This document shows, piece after piece, positions 10,430 through 23,249 of a stretch of 64,000 bases of DNA. How positions within the stretch are numbered: position 1 is the stretch's first letter; each line of letters begins with the position of its first letter. The notes beneath the pieces were generated by a model. It saw only the letters and a program-made list of their open reading frames with translations, was not told where the DNA came from and did not search any database. Both the position numbers and the translations under genes were made by a program. The stretch covers positions 2,046,001 to 2,110,000 of the forward strand of contig JAEVHH010000003.1 of NCBI GenBank assembly GCA_017607445.1. Direction: 5' to 3'. This DNA comes from Histoplasma ohiense. Its lineage: Eukaryota > Ascomycota > Eurotiomycetes > Onygenales > Ajellomycetaceae.

Positions 10430-13400
10430 CAGAGTGAGTGAGAACTTGTAGATGTTGAGAATGACAGTGTTCTTCAAGATGAACACAGATTCTCAGATTG
10501 AATGATCATATTCTACCCATTTGATGAAGTATTTATGATGGTGGTGATTGGTTCTATTGTCAAGAATTGCTTCAATTTCCCACTCAAATTTGTTGTCTTC
10601 TTCTACAATGATGAGTGGCTGTCAATCAGAGATTCTCTGTGAGGGGAATGGATCCTCAGCTGTGAATTGAAGCAGGTTTGTATGAAAGACATCATGAATA
10701 TCAGACAGAGTGTTGAGTCAATAATTATGTGTGTCTAGCACTTTCTTCACTGTATATTTGATATGATGATAATCTAGTGTACATAAGAGACAGTTCATTC
10801 TTATATTCTTGAGATTCAGTCAGACTTTGTTTTCTATATGATATTGAATCACAGAACTTCTTCTGATGTTTGTTTGATTCTCATAATCTTACTAAATACT
10901 GATCATTGAAGTTTCTGTCTATTCACAGACTTTCTTCAACTTGTTCATGATGTTCTCTGCTGTCTGTATGAGACTGCAGATGTACACAGTTTCTCAGAGA
11001 GTCTCAGAGAAGTTCAGAATCTCTAAGTTATATTTATATAGAAGAAAGAATAAACTTACATCTGTTGTGACAGAATCTTGATCATTAATCACAATCTCAG
11101 TATGTGACAGCAGATTGCTTCAGTTGTTTTGTGTGTAATTGCAGAACTTATAGAGAATGTTCTTTATCATTTGTATCATTCTCTCAGTAGCTTCATCAGT
11201 CTCTGAGTGATACATTGTTGATAACTTTCATTCAATTTTTAATAATTGATATACACAGACTCAGAGTGTGCTGATGAATTGACTATTTCTATCTGATACA
11301 ATGAATAAAGATAGATTATGTATACAATAGAATGGACTTCTAATAAAGACATCTGCAACTACTTCAGCATTCATCTTATCACAGAGCTGTAGTATTACAC
11401 TCTTGCTGAGTCAGTTGACAATGACTAGAATATTCATGGAATCTCCACTTTCAGATAAGAAAACTGCAAAATCAATAGCTATATCACATCAAATTCAGTC
11501 AGAGACAGATAGAGACTTCAGCATCTTTTTTTGATATTCACATCATGCTGTCACTGAGTCACAGCAATCACAGTTGCATATGAATCAGTATATGTCTTTC
11601 AATATATCTGATCAGTAGAATTCTCAGACAACAATGTTGTATCTGATTTCATGTTCTAAATGTTCAGTCATCAGTGAGTCATGAATTTCTTGCATGATTC
11701 ATATTTGTAGAGGTTCTGAATTGAGAATCCATTGTCTATCTTGAAAGTGTAAGCAGTTGTCATTGTCAATTGAATATGCTGAGATATTCATTCTTGAATA
11801 TACATCTGCAGGGAATTGAGATGCTTTACTTTGTACAGCTTCAGTGACTTACTGTCAGAATTCATCTGCTTCTGTCATTAGTCTTCATTGTTCTTCAAGC
11901 AAGAGTTCTTGAGCTCAGAACTGATTGATATATATGTGGGATTTGTCTGATTGTGTAGTACTTTCTATGATTGCAGAGTTGATTAATCAATGCTCTCAGT
12001 GTTTCCATCTGTCATTCAAGTTATCAGATGGTATATCTTGTTCTCAGCAGAACAGAGCATCTGCAAGAGTGTTCTCTACTTCAAGTCAATAACAAATTGT
12101 GAACAAAAAACAGCTAAGATACAATGATCAACATATATGTCTTTCAGTGAGCTTACAAGTGATTGTGAAGTACTCTAAGTTCTTATGATCAGTAACAATC
12201 TCAAACTTTTCAACACTCATAAGTTCAGACTTTCATTCTTCAAGACATTATATAATCACTAGAAGCTTCTTGTTGTAGATCTCATAGTTGTATTCAGTGA
12301 GCAACATCTTTTTCAAGATGAAGACACAAAGTTGTAGAATATTTTCATTATCATATTGCATCAGTGCTTCATCTACTACATAATCTGAGATATCTGTTTT
12401 GAGAATTGTATGCTTATTCAGATTGAATGATTGCAGCATTGAGATGCTTGTGAACATATGCTTCAACTTTTTGAATGCTGCATCCACTTCATCAGTTCAT
12501 TGAAATACAGTGTCTTTTCAGATCAGATCTGTCAGTGATCATACAATATCAGAGAAATCTTTGATGAATCTTCAGTAGAAGTTGATGAATTCTAGAAAGC
12601 TTCTAGTTTCTTTTATCAAGATTGATGTCTCTCAGTTGAGAATTGCTTTCATCTTCTTAGAATCCATGCATATGTCTTTTTCAGCTTCAATGATGAATTC
12701 TAGGTAGATTGTAGACTTGGTCTCAAAGTCATATTTGTCAATGTCCACTTGCAGTTCAGCTTTACATAGGCAGTCAAGCATTTGTTGTATATGCTTGCAG
12801 TGCTCAGTGAGTGGTTCATCAGTGAAGATCAGAATATCATTCATGTACACTGAGACAATCTCATTGAGCAGATCTTATAGAGCTCAGTTAATGTATTTCT
12901 GAAATGTGCTTGAGACATTCACTAATTCAAAGAGAGTCACTGTCCATTTGTATAATCTGTAACACATATAAAAAGCAGTTAGCCATTCATCATCTTCATT
13001 AATTCTTATCTTATAGAAGGCTGCAGAGATGTCAAGCTTTGTTAATCATTTTGCTTTTTCTATTCATTTGAATGTTTTATTGATGAGTGGAAGAGAGTAT
13101 CAATTCTTTCATATAATCTTGTTGAGTTCTCAGTAGTCAACACAGAATCATAAGCCTTCTTCTGATTTCTTTGTGAACAGTACAGATGCTGCAGTGAATG
13201 AGTTGCTAATATAAATGAAATCTTTGTTCAGTAATTCATTGAATGTTTTTTGTAGAATGAGAAGCTTGTTGCATGATATGCTGTAGAGAGAATCTCAGAG
13301 CAGTTGTAGATTCTTACTGTCTTTCTTGATGAGCTCAATTGTATGATCTATACTGAGTTCTTGATGAGAGAGAAGCTTTTCAGCTTCTTTCTTGTTGAAC

Positions 13401-14040
13401 ATATCTGTGAAATCTTTGTATGATTCAGATAGTTTCTTACACAGTTTCTTGAAATCTTTGAGTTCTAACTTTTCTAATGCTTTTTTGATATTCATTATGC
13501 TAGCAGTGAACACTTGAATGTTCTTCTTCTCATGCATTTGATGGATTAGTAGTTTGTATGCTTCCACTGATATCTAGATGAGATCAGCAGTTCTATCAAC
13601 ATTCTTCTCATAAACACAGTCATCTTCTGAGAAAATAAAGCAGTGATTGTATGCATTCAACAAGATTCCAAATTCTGTGAGCTATAATAGACTGAGTATT
13701 AGATTGTACTCAAGATCTTGTATTTCATATGCATATACATTCTTTTTCTTGTGTTCTTCTACATTAATATTAAATCTTATCATGTTGTAGAAGGCTGATT
13801 CTCTGGGGTCATCAAATCCACTGAGCTTACATGACTTGAAAAAGAGGATACATTGAAGCTTATGCTTCTTAACCAGCTGAATGTCTATAAGAGTGTAATG
13901 AAGAAAACCACTGTCTATCATTGCTTGTATGTTGACTAGATTATTTACAATGACAGAGATTATGATTGTATCTGCTTGTATTTTCTACTCAAATCTCCAG
14001 CTAGCTTTCTGCTTCTTGAGCTTTTGTTCATATTTTAGAG
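10430..14040 (-). pseudogene. pol: Gypsy1 copy B pol remnant
   Basis: Minus-strand pol of the chromovirus. Protease keeps its DSG motif (MIDSGFLH near 13920). RT has YMND at 12836-12847, where the family has Y-x-D-D, so the first catalytic Asp is Asn. RNase H (TDISDYVVDEALMQY, YEIYNKKLLVII) lies near 12250-12490. Integrase has the D..D..E blocks near 11490, 11290 and 11200, and a chromodomain-like end lies near 10500-10600. Longest surviving stretches are 13921-13682, 13567-13295, 12850-12632 and 12487-12248. Pol is in the -1 register relative to gag, the same offset as in copy C, suggesting an original -1 frameshift. Many TGA stops make it non-functional. Confidence 0.88.
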
Positions 14041-15047
14041 TGAGAGCTCATCTTTTCCCTGTTCTTGCCTGTCCATGAGTGACACAGTGTTCATGTGTGT
14101 GGGGGGTTTACTCAGAGCAATTGCATTCAGACATTGATTTGCAAAGTGCTCTGATTTATCACAGTGTATGCAGACTTCTCTGGCAATTCAGTCAGCAACA
14201 TTCTTCTCTGAGATGTTGGAGACTCTCAGACAACTTGTGTTTATATGTGAGACTCAGTTCATTGATTCTGATTCAGAGGTGGGGAGTGCTGCAGAGTGAT
14301 TTGAAGTGTACATATTTGTTCAGTGAAATTCTCTGTGATTTTGAAGTGTGTGAAACTGAGACAGATCATTGTTCAACAGATGAAGATCAGTACAGAATTT
14401 ACTGTATATTGAGAGCTTTGAACACTCTATACTTCAGTTATGCAACTGGAAGTTCAAGTTCTTGAACAATATGTTGATTTTGATGATGTTGTTTCAGTCT
14501 TACTCATCTGCTTCTAGAAGCTTGTAATCAAATTCAGAAAGATAAGTTGTCAATACAACATTCATCTGATGAGTCTGATTAAGCCAGTTCAATACCTTGG
14601 CTTGAAGTATAGAATTGAGGAAGAGGAAGTCAAGTTGTTGAAAGACTAGCTCTGACATACACTGATTGTTCTGACAATGACTCATTCAGAGTTGGAATTT
14701 CACTAACATGTCACCATTCAATCTGCTATAGATATATCACATTTGATTGAATAGTGAGTCTATTGCTCATCTGTCAATGTTCAATTTGGCATTTGCTTTG
14801 ACTTTCACATAAGATAGAGTGCTAGATCTCTCTCATATTTGTTGAGAATTGAAAGCTTCTCTCTTGAAGGCTTTTTGTGAGATGTGGGTGTAGAAAAAAT
14901 GATGAATGTGAGAGTGCTCATCTCAGTAAGTCATTGTTGCAATTCAGCCATCTGTAGCACTTACTGCTGAAGAATACTTCATAGATCTAAGTTGTCATCC
15001 ACTGTGTTTGAATGTGATGGATGTTTGTAGAATTGTTCATAGTTCAT
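14041..15047 (-). pseudogene. gag: Gypsy1 copy B gag remnant
   Basis: Capsid/nucleocapsid gene remnant. The start is the ATG at 15047 (MNYEQF, as in copy C at 29035). A Gln-rich segment follows (LQQQ, AELQQQ), then the MNVVLTTYLSEFDYKLLEADE block near 14500-14560. A CCHC zinc knuckle is expected near 14150-14180, where copy C has CICCDKSEHFVNQC; in this copy the region is rearranged by point changes. Several stops interrupt the frame. The spurious plus-strand frame at 14079-14465 is antisense to this gene. Confidence 0.8.
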
Positions 15048-15422
15048 TTCAATATCTAAGAACATGTAATAATAGTAAAAGAAAAGAAATACTTGTAGAT
15101 ATTTGATTCTTTCACAGACACTATTCACAGTGTTGCAGCACTAAGCTTGATCAAGCTTCTTTGTGAATGCTATTCACAGTGTTACAGTTTGTAGACACTT
15201 GGGTCTTGTAGAACACAGTTGATTGTGTTTCAGATGCTTAGACATGACAGTCTATATAACTAATGATAAAAGCACTCAGACTCATGAGAGATCTCTTGTA
15301 ACAACTAGACACTCAGATCTGTAAATGACACACTTGAGTGTAAGAACTAATAACAATGTACTCAGATGTAAGAACTAATAACAAGACACTCAGATCTTAA
15401 ATACAGAAGAATCAATTTATAA

Positions 15423-15956
15423 TGTAATGAATGTACTTCAATTAACAATTTGATACTATTCAAATTACAGATTATGAATTGATTAAGAAAAGAAAGAGAA
15501 AAGAAATCAGAAGAAAAGATTGTATAAAGAGGATTCTTATAGAGAGAAGTTTGAGACAGAAGAATATCAGAAGCTGCTCCACAGTGAAGCACAGAGTGAA
15601 AGAACATTAAGAGATATGTGTAAGAATTGTTAGAAATTACACAAGTGTGAAGTATGAAGTGGAGGAATCATTGAGAGCTACACAGAAGAATCATTAGAGA
15701 CTATATGAGTGCAGAACATGAAGTGAGAGAACATTAGAAGCTATGTAGAAGAATTGTTAGAGACTATACAAACATAGAGCACAGAGCAGAAGAACATTAA
15801 GAGCTACACAGAAGAATCATTAGAAACTACACAAGCACAGAGCACAGAGCAGAAGAACATTGAGGGTTATATGAGATCACAACAGTCAGAAACAAGCGGG
15901 TGCAGAAGGGGAGTTGATTGTGTAAGTTAATTACTAACAGATGCTAACTCATCACA
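15423..15956 (-). repeat. Gypsy1 copy B 5' LTR
   Basis: 534 bp, matching the 3' LTR of the same copy. The outer end keeps AAGCGGGTGCAGAAGGGG; its inner end (TGTAATGAATGTACTTCAAT) has lost the CpGs kept at the outer end of the other LTR. ATCAC follows at 15957-15961. Confidence 0.94.
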
Positions 15957-17415
15957 ATCACCTTTCATTGTTTATCAATACTATATATAAAGTCACACAC
16001 AACTTACAGTATATATACACATATATATATATATATATATCATGAGCATAATATCACTATGATAATATATTCTCACAACAAAGAATTGCATAATGTAAAA
16101 TATCAAATAAAAAATTTGTAATTTCTGACAGATAATAATACAATTAATTTAATAAAAATATTACAAAACAAATATATAAAAAAAATTTTTTAGATCATTT
16201 TCTTTTTTTCTTTGACTTTTTTTTTCTTTTTCTTTTTCTTCTTCTTCTTCTCTTTCTTTTTCTCTTTATTCTTTACAATTCAATTTTTTTCTTTCTTTTT
16301 CTCTCTTTTTTTCTTTCTTTTTCTCTCTTTTTTTCTTTCTTTTTCTCTCTTTTTTTCTTCTTCTTATTCAAGAAAACAATCATCTCAAAATTTTTCTCAG
16401 CTATTTTTTCAGATGAGAGAGAACTTTTCTCTTTTTTTATTAGATTTATTTGAGCTTCAAAGTTCTGTATTTTCTGATCTACTGTTTCAGATTCTATTTC
16501 TGTAGTAAGTAAATTAGTATGCTCAGAAAGTAATACTATCTTCTCAATGTTCTGAATTATTGAATGTATATAAGATCTAAACAAAATCTCAATACTCTGA
16601 TTCTCTTCAGAAGACTACTAATAAATTAGATTGCAGAATTGTTATCAAAAAATGTTATCAATGAATATATTCAAAATATAATCTATCAGTTTAAACTTCT
16701 TTATCTTGCAGACAAACATATCTTCAATTTTTTTCTGATGATGTTTTTTTACAGCTGTCATCTTCTCAGTTCTCTCTCTTTTTATCTTGATCTCAAATTA
16801 TTTTCATGAGTGTTTCTAATTTCAGTACTGCTGTATGAGCAACTCCACTGCTTTCTTCTTCAACTTCTTATGTATTGAGTCATTGACATCATTCCTTTCA
16901 TAATATTAGTCAAATTTCAGCAGAAGTGTTACTCAAAATTGTTATCAATCTACTTCATTATAGAGTTTTTTCAAGATAATATAATATGTTTTGTGATCAG
17001 TCTCTTTATATTTGAAGAATTCTTTCTTTTTCTTCTCAAGATGATGATGATGCTTGTGTGTTTTGATGATACACAGAGTCATCAAATGTTTCTTGAAGAG
17101 AGAGACAGACATGTTTTCAGCAGAAGAGAAGAAGAGAAACACATTCTAATTATAATGATGAAGATTTCTAAGAAAAATAATATATTCTTTTTATAAGTTA
17201 CTATCTGCACAGAAATGTGATGAGAAGAATAGAGATATATCAAAGAATTTAAGAAAAAAGAAAATCTACTTCTATATATTATAAGAAATTATATATCTTA
17301 TAGCAACACTGTTTGCATCTTTGTGCTATTTATTGATATCATATACTGCATGCACTTTGCAAGTTATATTATGACTGAATGCAGATGAGATGTTTCTTTG
17401 TTGCTATGGAGATTA
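15957..17415. other. AT-rich stretch without recognisable gene
   Basis: Nothing could be assigned. It holds an (AT)n run near 16020-16040, a pyrimidine-rich tandem tract near 16212-16365, and scattered open frames. One of these, on the minus strand at 16584-16273, is a coiled-coil-like peptide ending in a Lys/Glu run that comes only from the tract. It may be the outer part of the hAT element into which gypsy1 copy B inserted, or an unrelated decayed element. Confidence 0.5.
16212..16365 (+). repeat. Pyrimidine-rich tandem repeat
   Basis: Repeated TTTTCTCTCTTTTTTTC blocks of about 22 bp, at least three near-perfect copies at about 16290-16360, within a longer C/T tract. Low complexity; both strands yield artefact frames (poly-Phe/Ser or poly-Lys/Glu/Arg). 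Confidence 0.85.
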
Positions 17416-17679
17416 TATAATACACTTATTTATTATTTTCTTATTATTTTATCTTCACTTATTCTTACCTCTTTTCATTATACTCTCACTACTGCTATTT
17501 CTATATGTATATATATATCAATGTATGTATTTCGCACATCTTCTTTCTCTTTCTTTTCTTTCTTAGCAATTAGCTACACTACACTTCTATACTACACTCT
17601 ATAATATATTACTATTATCTCCACTATACTATCTACTATTTTTTACTATTTACTCTTCACACTGTCACTACCTCTCACA
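17416..17679 (+). repeat. Gypsy2 solo LTR with GATTA duplication
   Basis: 264 bp matching the reverse complement of the gypsy2 LTRs at 45379-45646 and 52578-52845. It starts TATAATACACTTATT (expected TGTAATGCACTCATT) and ends CCTCTCACA. It is flanked by GATTA at 17411-17415 and 17680-17684. No internal region is present, as expected after LTR-LTR recombination. Confidence 0.9.
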
Positions 17680-17684
17680 GATTA

Positions 17685-18079
17685 TTTGTATATACAATTT
17701 TCTAGTTTAATATGTATATATATTTTTCTTTTTCTTTGTTCTTTCTCTCTTCTCTCTTCAATCCATTATAATTCTGCAGCAGTATGTTAACTATTAAAAA
17801 TAATATCAATATTTCAATGTTTTCTGTGAATGAATACTGATTGATTAATTGATTCTATTTAGTAAATTCATTGCTACAAATCTCTGTTCTTCTCTCTCTG
17901 AAATCTACACATCTATTCTCTGTATTCATTTTTTCTTGCTCTCTAATTTTTTTTCTCTCACTTTTCAATTTCTTTCTCCTGCTCTTCAATGAAAAAAATG
18001 ATCTGTGATAAGAGTATCTCTTGTCAGAGAGCAATGTCAACAACTGCTGCTGCTTACAAAATAGTATATGAGCAGTGAA
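17685..18079. other. AT-rich stretch, no gene recognised
   Basis: Continuation of the sequence carrying the solo LTR. It is T/C-rich. A short minus frame at 18043-17855 is Arg/Lys/Glu-rich and not recognisable. Nothing else was seen. Confidence 0.5.
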
Positions 18080-18345
18080 TGATGAAATGTTTATTTGTTT
18101 ATTTGTATTGATTTAACATTCTGAAGAAAATATGAACAGTATTTGTGTTTCAGAAGTCTTCTGAAGGACATGAAGATGTGCTATACTGAAGAGATTTTTA
18201 TATACACAGAGAGAGAGAAAACAGAATTCAGATGATAACTCTTAAGAAGACTCAGCTCATTGAAAAGGATTTTACTGAGCTGTACATCTACTTCTGACTC
18301 AATATATAGTCATTTATAATGAGGCTATAGTGTGATTCTCAAGAG
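18080..18345 (-). mobile_element. LINE B 3'-end fragment
   Basis: It matches the 3' end of LINE B, starting with the TTTGTTTATTTG tail, then the TGATTTAACATTC segment and the region up to TATAGTGTG. It is followed directly by the tail of the next LINE B copy. It is a strongly 5'-truncated copy. Confidence 0.75.
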
Positions 18346-19019
18346 AACTGCTGCTTGTTTGTTTGTTTGTATTGATTTAACATCCCGGAGAAAACACAGG
18401 CAGTGTCTGTGTTTCAGAAGCCTTCTGAAGAGCATGAAGACATGCTACACTGAAGAGATTTCTATATACACAGAGAAAAAGAAAACAGAATTCAGATGGC
18501 AACTTTTGAGAAGATTCAGCTCATTGAAAAGGATTTTACTGAGCTGCACATTCACTTCTGATCTGATATATGATCATTTATGATGAAGCTATAGTGTGGT
18601 TTCCAAGGGAACTGCTGCTGCTGTGTCTGAAAGACTTTATAGTGAATGAAGAGAAATAACTCTCTCAGTTGATTCAAGAACTGTCTATGCTTCTAACAGC
18701 AGAGAAAAGATAGATGAAATAGACAAAAGAAAAGAGAAAAAGAGAGTGTTCTGAAAAGAAAAATAAAGAAAAGAGTGAAGAAAAGACTGTGTCCTCTGTA
18801 ACATTTTGCAGTCACATGATCCAGCACAAACTCAGAGAGAGAGAGAGAAGAGAGCACTGAAGAAGATTGTGAGAGAAAAGAAGTGAAGAAAGACAGAGAG
18901 AACAGTGAGAAGAAAGAAGAAAAGTGTATATCTATAGTCAGAAGTATATCAACTGAGTCAGCATACAGACTGTACTGATTACATCATAGCTAGTTGAAAC
19001 AAATGAGTCAATCATGCTG

Positions 19020-19255
19020 ATTTAATCATTTACATCAGTTGAACTGATTGAATCAATTGAATCAATTGAACTGATTGAACTGATTGTATCAATTGTATCA
19101 TTTGTACTGATTGAACTGATTGAACTGATTGTATCATTTATATCAATTGAATTGATCAAGCTGATTGTACTGATTGAATCAATTGTATCATTTGTACTGA
19201 TTGCATTGATTGAGTCTATTGTACTGATTGAATCAGTTGTACTGAATGTTGTGCT
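19020..19255 (+). repeat. 10-bp minisatellite in LINE B 3' region (copy 2)
   Basis: Repeats of about 10 bp alternating TTGAACTGAT, TTGTATCAAT and TTGTACTGAT. The same array lies at 25530-25720 (copy 3) and, as its reverse complement, at 56940-57120 (copy 4), so it belongs to the element's 3' untranslated region. Repeat number and unit order differ among copies. Confidence 0.88.
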
Positions 19256-19299
19256 ATCTGTACTGTCTGTATAGACTTGGAACTGCTGTGAGGGGCTGT

Positions 19300-22200
19300 C
19301 AGATAATGTGTGCTCAAACAGCTGTATTATCTCATGCAGTACTGTGTGTAGAACTGTGTGTGGTCAAGCAGTTCTACAAAGTCTGTAGAGATCAGAGACT
19401 TTAGATAGACAACAGCTGTCACTCAGTTGTGTGACTGTGCTGCTGATATCTTGAGTCAGTGAGAAAAGTGTCTCTGTGAGTGTCAACAGAGCATCAAATA
19501 TTCTGAGTTTTTGTTGTATTCACAGATATAGATGAGTCTCACATCTGCATACTGAAAGTGTCTGTAATATCAGAAGAAGTTTTCATAAGAGAAGTGAAGT
19601 ATAAGTCAGCAGTGAAGAGTATACTGTGATATACTGAGCTCTGAAGAAGCTTTTATCTGATATTTCACAGTCAGTCTGCTGAATCTTCAGCTCTGATATC
19701 AGTCAGAGAGCTTTTTATAGACTCTATTTCATCACTCTCATTCTGTCTCTTGACTGAGCTGCTTGACCACTGTGTGAACTCCACTGACTGTGGGCATGGC
19801 TTTGAGTTCATAGACTGAGACTGCAGTAGATGAGGCTGCTCACTTAGTCAGATAATCTACTTTCTCATTATTCTCTATTTCTATATACTCAGAGACTCAT
19901 TTCAGATCTATATTATGTTGTCTGAAAAGCTTATGACAGCAGCTGTAGACTCAGTTCAAAAAAACTGCTGCATTGTCTCATATATCTCAGATGATTGAGA
20001 TGTTGTCAAAACAGAATCAGATCTGAAAGCTGATGTCATCATCTGTGATACAGAGTAGAAGCTTTACCACACACTCTAATGCATAGCAGACATCAACTGT
20101 CTCAGTATCAAAGATATATGATATAGAACTCAGTGCAGCTGAGAAGCTGATCAGCTCTTTATTTCTCTGATAGACTATAAAGTTATAATTCACTCATCTG
20201 CTGTTGTCAAGAATCTGTTCTGATTCATCTGAGAAAATATATAGATTTATTGAAGATTGACTTTTTCATTATTTCTTGAATATCTGAGCAGTATTTTTTT
20301 TATCTACATTCTCTGTGAGATCTGTTCTGCACTTCTCTGAGTAGTGTGAAATGACAAGTATGAATTTATTGACTGCAGACAGTAGTACTTTCAATCTCTG
20401 AATCTTGATCTTTGAATACTGCTGAGTTTCAGCCTCTCTTCCATGTGTGATCATTGAGAAAGTTATTTATGAAGTCAGTGGATGTCTCTCATTCATTATC
20501 TGAAGTCTTGTTGTGAAATATATTTTGATCTTCTTCAGAGCTATCATTGCTGATGGAAGCTCAGCATTTCAGTATAGAGTTGTGATGAATGTTGTATAGA
20601 AAACTGAAAGAATTTCTCTGACTGTCATGATAAGCATTTTCTTGACTGTTCTCATATATTATTTCAGACAGAAGCTGATCTTCCCATTTCTGTTTATATA
20701 TCTTACTAACTGTGTGTGACTGCTGTATCAGATCTCTGTGCTATAGAGCAGTGAGAGAATTATGTAGATAGTGATCATCTTCTACAGAGCATCTGCTGAG
20801 AGCTTATCTCTGATCTTTTTTAGACTTTGAATATACTGAGTCACAGCTCTTGCTTTCTTTGCTTGAGCAGAGATATATAATCTTCAGATAAATCTTCTGT
20901 CAAAGTGTACACTCAGTCAGTAAAGTACTGACTTCTGTTGAACTGAGACAGTGATAGAGTATATGATCAGATTCTCTGATATAATCACTGACAGTGCTTC
21001 ATTGTGTTGCTTTCTTGTGAGATGAATTATCTCAAGTTTCTCTGATGTAAAGATCATTTTATTTGTCTTCTCTCATTTCAGAATACTCTGTATATCATGA
21101 CTGAGAAGAATAGTATTGCTATCAAATGAGTGTGTAATCTGTCAAATATTCAGATCATCTGTATAGTCAAAGTGCAATTTCAGATTCGGTCACAGCAGCT
21201 CTGTCAGATACAGAAGAAACAGTATTGATGACAGAGAAAATCTCTATAATGTACTATATTGTATCTGATATACTGCTGTGATGATTCTCTTCAGCTGAAT
21301 CTGAGCTCTGTGTTTGATGAGAAAGCTGTCAATGAGTTGTAGCAGCTCACACAGTTATTTCTGTTGTATCATTTGCTGAAGCAGCTGTCTGTGCAGCACA
21401 GCATCAAAGACATTCTGCACATTCATTGTGATCATGAATATCTTCTTGTTTTGTGTGAAGACTGTCTTTATTTTATAAGTGAAAGCAGCTATCAGATTTA
21501 TTGCAGATCATCTGAGCAGTGTCTCTTTATACTGTGAGCTGACTACACTATGAATGAGTGCTGTGTATATTAGTTGTCTTGCAACAATGTATTTCAGCTT
21601 CTTGAAGATTACTGAGAGAAGAGTAATGAGTCTTCAGAAGCAGATCAAGCTTCTATCTCTTTTATTTATTTTGAATATCATTGTCATCTCTGTCAGCTTT
21701 CAGATTTGTGAAAAGTGACAGAGCTGAAGACAGCAGTTGTATAGCTGTTGTACAAAAAAAGATATATACTGTCAGTATATCTTGAGCAGTCACATTGTGA
21801 TTCTATTCATATCTGAAGAGATACTCTGTACTTCAATGATGTTGTACTCTATCTTCTTCATCTCAATCTGAGAATCTCAGAGCAGATTTCTCATGCTGCT
21901 TCAGTGCTCATCATTCAATGAATTGTATTTCAGATCATCAACTGAGTTGTATTGCTTCAGAATAACTTGCTGAAGTGTCTCAGCTTTGATAACTGTCTCT
22001 TCTATGATCTGATTCTCAATCATCAGAGAGAGTGCTCTGAGGTTCAGTTTCAGCTCATATTATACTATCACTCAGTATAGATCTCTGTCATCTCTGATTT
22101 TATTGATTATCTGTCTTCAGTATATATACTTGATCTTGTGCACTGTGTTCTTGAATCAGTGCTTTGCAGTCTCTGTCTGATGAGTGATGAGTTTTTGATA

Positions 22201-23240
22201 TGCTCTTTGACAGTCTGCTGTTCATCAGAGAGTTGTAGTCTGTTTTTATTGCACTGACTTACTGACTATCTGAGCTGCAGTCAGAAGATTCTGAATGAAG
22301 CATTGAATCAGATTATCAAACTGTGCTGCATTCTCAACTCTATCTGAGTAAGATATATTCATTATAAGATCTCTGACAAAATCTGTAAAGAGTTTCAGCT
22401 GAGAGTCTGTGATTTTGATCTGAGCTCTGCTCTGCTGTGTCTGAGATGTTGTTAGTAGTATAGTAATTATAGACTGATGATCTGAGCTGCAGTGTAAATC
22501 TTGATGCACTGAAGTGAAAGCAAAGATTATATTGAAGAAGATGAGATCAATTACATAATCTGCAGCATAAGTTGAAATATCTATCTCTTTCACAAAGTTC
22601 ATTTCATATTCACTGATTCACTGAACAAGCTCCTCTTCTCAGTGCAGATTCACTGTCTCTGATTCAAAAACATCATATCATACATTGAAATCCTCATCTA
22701 CTAGACAGTGAACTGATGAGTTCAAATTGATCAGATAGTTCATGACTGTGTCTGTCTCAGACTGTCTGTACACATTGAAAATGTGGCAGTCATTGACACT
22801 GATTCACAGCAGATCTCTGTTTTGTATAGATTGATATTGCTGTGTTTTTATCTTTGAACTTTTGTATATATATATCATGATCTGAGGCCTCTTCTTCTCT
22901 CACTGCTTCAGATTAGTGTCATTCCAGCAGTCTATGAGTGCAAAGCACTCATATGCTGAGTGATTAGAAGTCTTGATATCAGAATGTGTGTAAGACTTCT
23001 GTATACAGATCACTTCACAGCTCTGCTTGAAAGCAAGCTGTAGAGCTGCTGTGTGACAGAGAGCTGCTCTGACTGTATTTGCTCAAAAGATCTGTAGAGA
23101 GTGATTTTTCTGCTGATTGTTTCTGTGATATCAGTTGTGTTGCTGATGTTGATGTTCTAGTATGAGAAGTTATTTAATAAGCTGCTGTCAAAGTTTATCT
23201 ATAAAATGAGATTGAAGAGTCTCAGATCTGTTGTCTGCAT
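19300..23240 (-). pseudogene. LINE B ORF2: endonuclease-RT-RNase H, decayed
   Basis: Tad1-like ORF2 read on the minus strand. The endonuclease has ICIQKSYTHSDIK near 22980 (catalytic Glu position is Lys), DEDFNV near 22700 and SSDHQSI near 22470 inside an open stretch 22602-22246. The RT has VQSVFDAV near 21400 and YTDD at 21154-21165. RNase H (SFSAALS, IVDVCYALE-like, CFDNIS) lies near 19900-20200, with a Cys/His end near 19540. Dozens of TGA/TAG stops are present. The long frame seen on the opposite strand in the RT region of copy 4 (54832-54581) is antisense and not a gene. Confidence 0.82.
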
Positions 23241-23249
23241 GCTGAGACT

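Larger units (their letters stand above)
9882..15956 (-). mobile_element. Gypsy1 copy B, complete Ty3/gypsy chromovirus (6075 bp)
   Basis: Complete LTR retrotransposon in minus orientation. LTRs at 9882-10415 and 15423-15956 are both 534 bp, and the 5-bp duplication ATCAC is at 9877-9881 and 15957-15961. The order on the minus strand is LTR, leader, gag, pol (protease, RT, RNase H, integrase, chromodomain), polypurine tract, LTR. It sits at the edge of the hAT remnant. Gag and pol are riddled with stops. The outer LTR ends keep CpG and GGGG runs that the matching inner LTR ends have lost. Confidence 0.95.

Noticed and set aside
14079..14465. Plus-strand 128-residue Cys/Ser-rich frame
   Set aside because: Antisense to gypsy1 gag, which reads on the minus strand with its known blocks.
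16212..16584. Coiled-coil-like Lys/Glu-rich protein on the minus strand or poly-Phe protein on the plus strand
   Set aside because: Most of both frames comes from a pyrimidine-rich tandem tract; no recognisable domain or gene context.
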